DNA from: Flammula alnicola
Lineage: Eukaryota; Basidiomycota; Agaricomycetes; Agaricales; Strophariaceae
DNA length: 15,390 bases
Assembly (NCBI GenBank): GCA_015499995.1
Contig: JADNRV010000732.1
Span: 1 to 15,390 of the forward strand
Reading direction: 5' to 3'
Under the pieces are notes generated by a model. The model did no database searches. It saw only the letters and a list, made by a program, of their open reading frames with translations, and had not been told where the DNA came from. Shown here piece after piece: positions 9,529-15,390 of the stretch. How positions within the stretch are numbered: position 1 is the stretch's first letter; each line of letters opens with the position of its first letter. The position numbers and the translations under genes were made by a program.

Positions 9529-9651
9529 TACTTCCAGAGTGACGAACTGGCTAGCCAGGCTAGGTCGAAAAGCTGTATCGTTTTGAATATAGCTGTAAAT
9601 ATCTTAAAATATCGACGTTTTGACCTGTATTTTTATCTGATGCATCGCGGA

Positions 9652-9895
9652 TACTGTACCATTTTAATTTGTTCGGCCAGGAGTGTGACCTGTGACCATG
9701 TGGACGAAATTTCTAAGAGCCTGTGACTGAGACACATGCCGAAAATTCGGCGAATATGTATGCGAAGCGCTTGCGCCCCGCGGAGCGCTCCGGAGATACC
9801 AACTGATCTGTGTGACCTGGGACAACCGTCCGATTTCGGCCACGCCCACAAGCCCTGTGACGCGTGACGGCCGAATTAATTAAGATGGTACAGTA
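9652..9895. mobile_element. MITE-like element with 28-bp terminal inverted repeats and TA flanks
   Basis: The left end (9651-9678, starting ATACTGTACCAT) and the reverse complement of the right end (9869-9896) match at 25 of 28 positions. If the flanking TA is the target duplication, the element is 240 bp (9654-9893), as for non-autonomous Tc1/mariner-type elements. It has no transposase. Inside the ends are repeated TGTGAC units: two at the left, one near 9720, one near 9811 and one at the right, followed there by a related GTGAC. The centre has a GC-rich inverted patch around AGCGCTTGCG and GGAGCGCT. Superfamily assignment is inference from the TA flanks only. Confidence 0.75.
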
Positions 9896-10073
9896 TGGTG
9901 ACAATCTTAGCAGCCTCCACACCAGGGAAGTCTTCACTTTGTTGGACACAGCCAGTTACAAGCATCAATGTTTTGTGGGCTTGCTTACTTATTTGTCTTT
10001 GCTTACTTCTCTTCTGGGGCGACAGTACTTAAGTAAAGCTCCAGTGAACTGCTGAATAGTCAGCAACGACAAT

Positions 10074-12023
10074 ATGGGCAGCCCTCTTGATTCAACGTTT
10101 GGATTCTGGCTAGTATCTACTTGGCTTCAGACCCTGTGGGTTTATTTTTGCGAATAAAGCTGCTCTGTGCTCACCTGCTCTCCTCAGCCTCCAAGGATGT
10201 GGTATGCTACAGGTATGGTTGTATTTTCATTGGTACTCCAAGGATCATTGGGCCATCAAGGCGATGGTAAGTGATTTACTCATTATTTAAACAAATATAA
10301 TCTGAACACTGAGGTTGTTTGAAACTGTCATAGGTGGTCACACTGGCGTACGTCTAAACCCAATGCTGGATGTTGGCATAGAACGCTTATTCTGATTTTC
10401 AGTGTGATCGAGACGTTCCAAATCGTTATTTGGTTTCAAATCACGTATTTCTATTTCATCGACGGCTTTGGAAATGTCCCTGGCCTCTTCCTGATTCATT
10501 GGCGAGTCATTCCCGTTGGTCATTCTTTTAACGCTAACCTCTCCATCACATCTTCCAGGCAAGACTCAGTATGCATTCTTGAGTCGCATCTCATGTCGAA
10601 TCTACTAACGAAGCGACGTCGCATAGGCACAGCTATTTGCCACGGTATGGTCTTTCTTCCTTACACATAATTGAAACTAAAGGTCGAGGCTGCAGTATCT
10701 TTCGGCATATATCGTGCAAATGTATGTTGCATTTCTTTTTCCAAGATTACATGTCTCATGAAGCGGCATCCCAGGTACTTTGCGTATTGTATCTACGTCT
10801 GTGAGATAATGTTCTATTGCTATAATCATAGCCCTATTGAAGGCTAAACCCTTGTCACCCAGTGGATAGGAAGAATAAGATCATCCCTGGCATCATTGTA
10901 AGTCCCAATAACCGACTATTCCCCACGGCGTCGGACTCTGACACATACCTTGCAGGCAGTGTTGGCTTTGACGCAAATTGGTTTGTCACGAGGCTCATAT
11001 CTAAAGCTTCAAATTCTCTGACCGAAGTGTAAATGGCTGGTATAGCATCTGGACTCGGTAAGTATTGATTTTCGATCTTGACGACTCGCCGTGGCCACTG
11101 AATGCTTTCCAGCCCAAACTATCATCACGCATGTGAAATTCTTCTCACTCTACAATTACGGCACTCATCGTACCGTGATCTTTACAGTCTCAGACTCACG
11201 TCGTTTACCCGGCTTGATAGCACCAAGGTCGTTACGCTCTACCTCAGAGTCACCATGAGCTGATCGATCCCACACAGCCCATCATAACACAGGCGGCGTC
11301 TGCACTTCTTTGTGACATTATGATCACGGTGTCTCTTGTGCGGAGTCTACGCAAGCACAAGGGCAATGTCAAGTCGTAGGTCAATTGGCTGATTTGATTC
11401 GTGCTTTGCTTATTCTTCCTTCCATATAGTACCAACTCCTTGCTGAATAGTCTCGTGATTAACGCTGTTAACCGTGGAATATTGACAGCGATGTGTGCTG
11501 CATTGAATTTGATTCTTGTGAGTCACTGCCCGCCCACTATGTCTCTCTACTCATATATCTCGAATCGCAGTTTGTCGCCCTCCCCGGGACATTTTACTTC
11601 TTTATCGGCCTTGAAATGAGCGGGAAATGTGCGTCTTATTCTTATCTATGCGATTTTTCAAACACTGAATCAACTCTCGCCAGTGTACATGAACAGTGCG
11701 ATGGCAACGTATGGCCCTTCTCACCGATTCCTATCTCTTGTACTCGCTTATCCTTTAGCAGTCTCAATTCACGCCAACATGTCGTGAAGAAATCCCATTA
11801 TGGTGACGGCACGGGCTCGGGTGCCATCCAGATGGATGGGATATCTAACAATACGGTGAGATCATCCACTGTTAACGAAGACAGCCATGTTCGCATTGTT
11901 GTTACCAAACAATCTACAAGCGACGTGGTGAATACTTTCTATTTCCAACAAATCAATTTAAACAGCACTAATGACTTACTCCAGGATTACAAGAAATCAA
12001 CCTTCATGGACGGAATGCTCTAG
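10074..12023 (+). CDS. DUF6534-domain multi-pass membrane protein, about 17 exons, about 351 aa
   Basis: DUF6534 proteins are multi-span (often about seven) membrane proteins expanded in Agaricomycetes; their function is unknown. Exons: 10074-10135, 10188-10266, 10334-10347, 10403-10505, 10559-10568, 10627-10644, 10696-10721, 10775-10796 (provisional), 10863-10897, 10956-10980, 11046-11057, 11113-11174, 11221-11375, 11430-11517, 11571-11628, 11684-11708, 11762-12023. They sum to 1056 nt (352 codons) with matching phases. Key blocks: PLDSTFGFWLVSTWLQT at the N-terminus, MLQVWLYFHWYSKDHWAIKAM, VIETFQIVIWFQITYFYFI, GIIAVLALTQIASGLAQTII, ITQAASALLCDIMITVSLVR, RGILTAMCAALNLILFVALP, FYFFIGLEMSGKLYMNSAMA and TLNSRQHV. 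The hydrophilic tail ends KKSTFMDGML. The LCDIMIT, SLLNSLVINAVNRGILT and KLYMNS-ATLNSR blocks are family hallmarks. Exon 8 and its borders are the weak point; elsewhere junctions are canonical. No break was seen. Confidence 0.85.
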
Positions 12024-12059
12024 TGTACATAGTAGTTACTTGGTAGTGGACACAAAGTG

Positions 12060-12710
12060 GACATGTGTCCCAGTGAAGATATTTGAGTACAGCGTTGGCT
12101 ATAAAACCAGCCTTGGGTTAAAAGATGCTGGTATCCTCTTGACTTTGAAGCAAAATGGAGGCGCTCATTATTTTGGTCAGAAAATGTCATTTTCTAGCGA
12201 CGAACGGAAGTCAGGTTTTAATTGAAACATACAGATGTCGGAGCCACTAAACTCGTCATTGAAAAGAAGATTAAAATCAAACCTGGTACTCAAATCAAGA
12301 CTTACGACGAACATGGGGTCGAATTCGAAGATGGGACTAGGCTTGACATTGACGCGGTCGTTTATGTGCAATTGAACTTCATTCACTCACTCTGCTGGGA
12401 TGTTATAGCGGACCAATGTCCTCCTATGACTGGTGTCAACGAAGCAGGAGAGATGAGCTGGTTCGGTGCATTTCCCATAGAGGATCTGTGGTGCATGCAC
12501 GGTGCGCTTTGGGTGCGCTATTGATTAAATGTCTGTCTTTATGTCCCCACGTACATGTCGATAGGTAATCTATCCCTTAACAGATTTTATACCAAGCATG
12601 TCGCAATGTATTGATACTCTGTGTTGTCATTGATGCTGATGAACGTTCTGATTTTAGACATCAAAGCTGAGGAGGAGGGTGACTCCGAGGGTCTGCTAGT
12701 ATGCAAATGA
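12060..12710 (+). pseudogene. 3' remnant of a flavin-containing monooxygenase-like gene
   Basis: Starting about 40 bp after the DUF6534 stop, fragments match the C-terminal part of fungal FMO-like flavoproteins: GLKDAGILLTLKQNGGAHYF (about 12115-12175), then DVGATKLVIEKKIKIKPGTQ and EHGVEFEDGTRLDIDAVVY (about 12235-12366). The family normally continues with ATGY here; it is absent, and GTGCAATTG follows. Next come MTGVNEAGEMSWFG and PIEDLWCMHGAL (about 12427-12507), a KHVAM scrap and IKAEEEG near 12660-12680, ending at TGA 12708-12710. The N-terminal FAD and NADPH-binding halves are missing because the DUF6534 gene occupies that place. The expected donor after HYFGQ is not GT. Intact relatives oxygenate N, S or carbonyl groups using NADPH and O2; this copy lacks both nucleotide sites. 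Confidence 0.75.
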
Positions 12711-13145
12711 TATCGGTCCTGTTCGTGTTTAAATTATTCCATCAAGTGCTTGGATGGTAATCGAATCGACAATAAGACCTATGCTACTTATTACTTATGT
12801 AAAGGATGGCTCTATTGATGAACACCAGTAAGGAGGCGGCGTAATTCTATATACAGCTGTTGTGGGTCCTACGGAGCGCTCAGGCTATGACATAATCTAA
12901 ATTTGGAGATTCTATCACACGTCTCATGGTGTGTGTTCTATCGAAGCACAGAACTAAATGCATCAAACTTGGGAAACATTTTCCATCTACGCTTCTAGCT
13001 CTTGCCATTCATTTGTCATACTCCTCCGTCGTCGGTTGTGAGATTGTTAATTTGGACTCACAACATCATCTTAAGTATACGACGGCCACCCGCGATCTTT
13101 GCTCCCATCATCAAACCTGCCATCTCTCCGTCCACAGCCAACACC
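12711..13145. other. Intergenic stretch upstream of the aldehyde dehydrogenase
   Basis: No exon, repeat or RNA gene was recognised. It is moderately AT-rich and leads into the ALDH promoter region. Confidence 0.4.
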
Positions 13146-13153
13146 TTATAAAG
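13146..13153 (+). promoter_or_regulatory. TATA-like box of the aldehyde dehydrogenase gene
   Basis: TTATAAAG lies 46-53 nt before the ALDH ATG at 13199. Position and sequence suit a core promoter with a short 5' untranslated leader. Confidence 0.45.
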
Positions 13154-13198
13154 CCAATTTAAAGACTATGGATCCTTGTTTCTCTCTTTGTCTCTGCC

Positions 13199-15246
13199 AT
13201 GACGGACTATACCCCGCTCGACGATATCCCACGAGTACGTGTCCTCGTCACTCTCGGCGGTTGAACTTTACTAATTACTCCTACTTTCTCTTTCTCGCAG
13301 ATTCACGATGCTCTTCGTAAGAAGTTCCGCACAGGGATAACTAAGCCTCTCAAATGGCGTCGCCACCAGCTGCTCCAGCTAGCCCGCTTTGCGAAAGAAA
13401 ACGAGGATGCTCTGGTGGAGTGCATTCGTCAAGACCTCGGGCGGGCAAAGCAGGAAACGGTCATGTCGGAGGTGGCGCCCATCGTCGAGAGGTCTCTTAT
13501 CTGTGCGGAGAAGCTCGAGGAATGGACCAAGCCAGAGGAGGTGACGGTGCAAGCGTGGCAGCAGGGATGGAATCCTACTGTCCACAAGCACCCTAAAGGA
13601 GTGGTACTCATTATGGCGTGAGCGTCTTTTTGCGGCGTCTTACTTTGTTTCGCTGATAGATGGGGTTTGTGCAGGCCGTGGAACTATCCAATGATCCTCA
13701 GCTTGCAGCCCCTGTACGGCGCCATCGCCGCGGGGTGTTGTGCTGTCATCAAACCTTCAGAAATCGCACCGCACTACGCCTCCTTCCTTGCCCGCACTCT
13801 GCCCAAGTACCTCGATTCTTCGGTATATTCTGTCGTTCTTGGTGGAATCCCAGAGAGCACCAAGGTCCTTGAACTTAAATGTAAGTTGCGTTCTCCCTTT
13901 TCTGTCGATGAATATCTCCTGATGCGTTTAATATTTATGTTCGCCACTTAATCCCTTGTATATTGTCTCCCTTGCTGGCCTTTGTCCTATATTCCACTAT
14001 TCGGTTTTCACGTATGTTAGGGGACCACATCTTCTACACCGGAAACGGACGAGTTGCACGCATTATCTCCGCAGCTGCAGCAAAGCACCTCACCCCGCTC
14101 ACCCTCGAGCTCGGAGGCAAATCGCCCGTCATAGTCGACTCCACCGCAGACATCTCTGTAGCTGCGAAGCGCATTCTGTGGGGCAAGATCAACAACTGCG
14201 GCCAGCTCTGTGTCACACCCGACTTCGTCCTGGCTGAGAAGAGTATCGTGCCAGCCCTGGTCGAGGCGTTCGCGGCGCATTTGAAGACGTTCTATCCAGA
14301 GGGTGCGCATGAGTCCAAGTCGTATGGTCGGATTGTGTCGGAAGAGCACTTTAAGAGGCTGAAGGGCCTTTTGAGCAATACGAAGGGCAGGATCGCTGCG
14401 GGCGGGAAATTGGTCCAAGGAGAACGTTTCATAGAGCCGACGGTGGTGCTTGACGTGAAGGAGGATGACTCGCTGTTGGAGGGGTGCGTTTTTTCATTCC
14501 TTTTTGCAGTTCATGTTATGTTCGCGTCTGATGTTTGATATAGTGAAATTTTCGGACCTATTCTACCTATCGTATCTGTGGAGAACGTCGACGAGGCGAT
14601 CGACTACGTGAACGACCAGTGCGTTTGCGCATTCCTTCCCCCACCAGACATGGTCTCTAATTACCACTTTAACTTTCTCTCACCACGCAGTGACCATCCT
14701 CTCGTCCTGTATACATTCACCACGGATGAAAAGACCAAGAAAAAAAGTGAAATTAATCTAGTTCTTCAATCCTTATTGGAGATACTGATGCCTTCTTTTG
14801 CAGTCCTGGATAATACGACAAGTGGTAACGTTCTCTTCAACGATACAATCAACATGTTGTCGAGTAAGCGATGTTTCTTTTCCGACCCCACATATGTACG
14901 CACTTCGATCAGACTGGTGTTAATCGACCTTTCATGCAGTGAATGAAGTACCGTTTGGTGGCGTAGGCGAATCTGGATGTCCGTTTTTTCTTATTAGCAT
15001 TTGCTTATACTTCGCATTACTCATGTCAACGTTCTTTCGACCTTTATAGATGGACGTCAAGTCTTGTATTACAGCTTCGAGAATTTCACATATACCCGAA
15101 GCGTCGCAGACATGCCGTACCCGTGCGTCTTCTTATCCTATTGCATCTCTCGTCCAAAAGCTTACGAAGCTAGTAATGCAGTGAAGAAAAATTCTTTGGG
15201 CCTCGATACCGCCATATACAAAGGAATCACTCGAGTTCATGTCTGA
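13199..15246 (+). CDS. Class-3 (ALDH3-like) aldehyde dehydrogenase, nine exons, 482 aa
   Basis: The enzyme oxidises aldehydes, probably medium to long chain, to acids with NAD(P)+. Exons: 13199-13234, 13301-13617, 13675-13880, 14021-14483, 14544-14618, 14691-14746, 14804-14863, 14940-14978, 15050-15246; total 1449 nt, exactly 483 codons. Start MTDYTPLDDIPR. Motifs in order: HPKGVVLIMAPWNYP, AAGCCAVIKPSE, VVLGGIPESTKVLELKWDHI, FYTGNGRVAR, LTLELGGKSP (catalytic Glu 216), INNCGQLCV (catalytic Cys 250), GEIFGPILPI (from 341), GNVLFNDTINM and VPFGGVGESGYG. Spacing Glu216-Cys250 equals that of mammalian ALDH3A1 (209-243). Length fits ALDH3. Near the C-terminus, MPYPCVFLSYCISRPKAYEA departs from the usual aromatic/Pro-rich RYPPYT-like segment but keeps frame and length. 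There is no hydrophobic C-terminal anchor, so it is probably soluble. No frame break was seen; the gene appears functional. Confidence 0.95.
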
Positions 15247-15390
15247 GATTCTTCGTCGACCTATACCTGAATCTGTTCTGCCTAGCGCGAGTTTGTGATG
15301 GTCAATGGAGTCTATGCGTTGTTGAAAGTAATTGGGGTATTATAGGAGGCAAAGGTTGTCAAATCTCACCAACCCCGTCACAGACATACA
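15247..15390. other. 3' flank of the aldehyde dehydrogenase
   Basis: This is non-coding sequence after the ALDH stop. No polyadenylation signal or neighbouring gene can be called before the window ends. Confidence 0.4.

Noticed and set aside
9633..9949. Three overlapping minus-strand frames
   Set aside because: They lie across the MITE-like element and its ends, overlap each other, and have no protein motifs.
13354..13621. Alternative frames in the ALDH region, both strands
   Set aside because: The frame giving WRRHQLLQLARFAKENEDAL and HPKGVVLIMAPWNYP is ALDH; the others are shadows.
1384..15246. Biosynthetic gene cluster (oxidase, adenylation domain, monooxygenase, ALDH)
   Set aside because: Three of the four are broken, they lie on both strands, and two unrelated genes separate them; proximity alone does not support a shared pathway.

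Overview
This window looks like nuclear DNA of a mushroom-forming basidiomycete (Agaricomycetes). Genes are cut by many 46-80 nt GT-AG introns, some exons are only 6-18 nt long, and two families typical of that class are present: a FunK1-type kinase and a DUF6534 membrane protein. No prokaryotic, organellar or viral gene was seen. Products were assigned by reading spliced frames by eye and comparing them with remembered family motifs; no search was run.

Layout. Minus strand, left part: (1) 1-863, the kinase part of a FunK1-type protein, cut by the window edge and carrying a stop codon inside the catalytic HRD motif; (2) 1384-3389, a nine-exon secreted FAD polyamine/amine oxidase, intact except for two 1-nt frame losses in exon 1, one of them in the dinucleotide-binding glycine motif; (3) 3850-6266, an apparently intact 17-exon DUF89/ARMT1-type damage-control phosphatase of 485 residues with six microexons; (4) 6567-7736, a decayed, 3'-truncated adenylation domain related to basidiomycete adenylate-forming reductases. 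The middle, 7737-10073, is gene-poor. It holds one or two unrecognised short ORFs, a CTCG-rich inverted-repeat patch and a 240-bp MITE-like element with terminal inverted repeats. Plus strand, right part: (5) 10074-12023, a DUF6534 multi-pass membrane protein that can be spliced into about 351 residues; (6) about 12060-12710, the 3' remnant of a flavin-containing monooxygenase; (7) 13199-15246, an intact nine-exon class-3 aldehyde dehydrogenase of 482 residues.

Three genes read as whole (DUF89, DUF6534, ALDH) and four are broken or eroded (FunK1, amine oxidase, adenylation domain, monooxygenase). The mix of members of expanded fungal families, pseudogenes and a small transposon remnant suggests a fast-turnover accessory segment, not a conserved operon-like unit. 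An amine oxidase and an aldehyde dehydrogenase could act in sequence (amine to aldehyde to acid), but they are 10 kb apart, on opposite strands, and one is frame-broken, so no pathway is claimed. I found no clear novel system. The most useful observations are the microexon architecture, the nonsense codon in the kinase HRD motif, and the two frame losses in an otherwise perfect oxidase.
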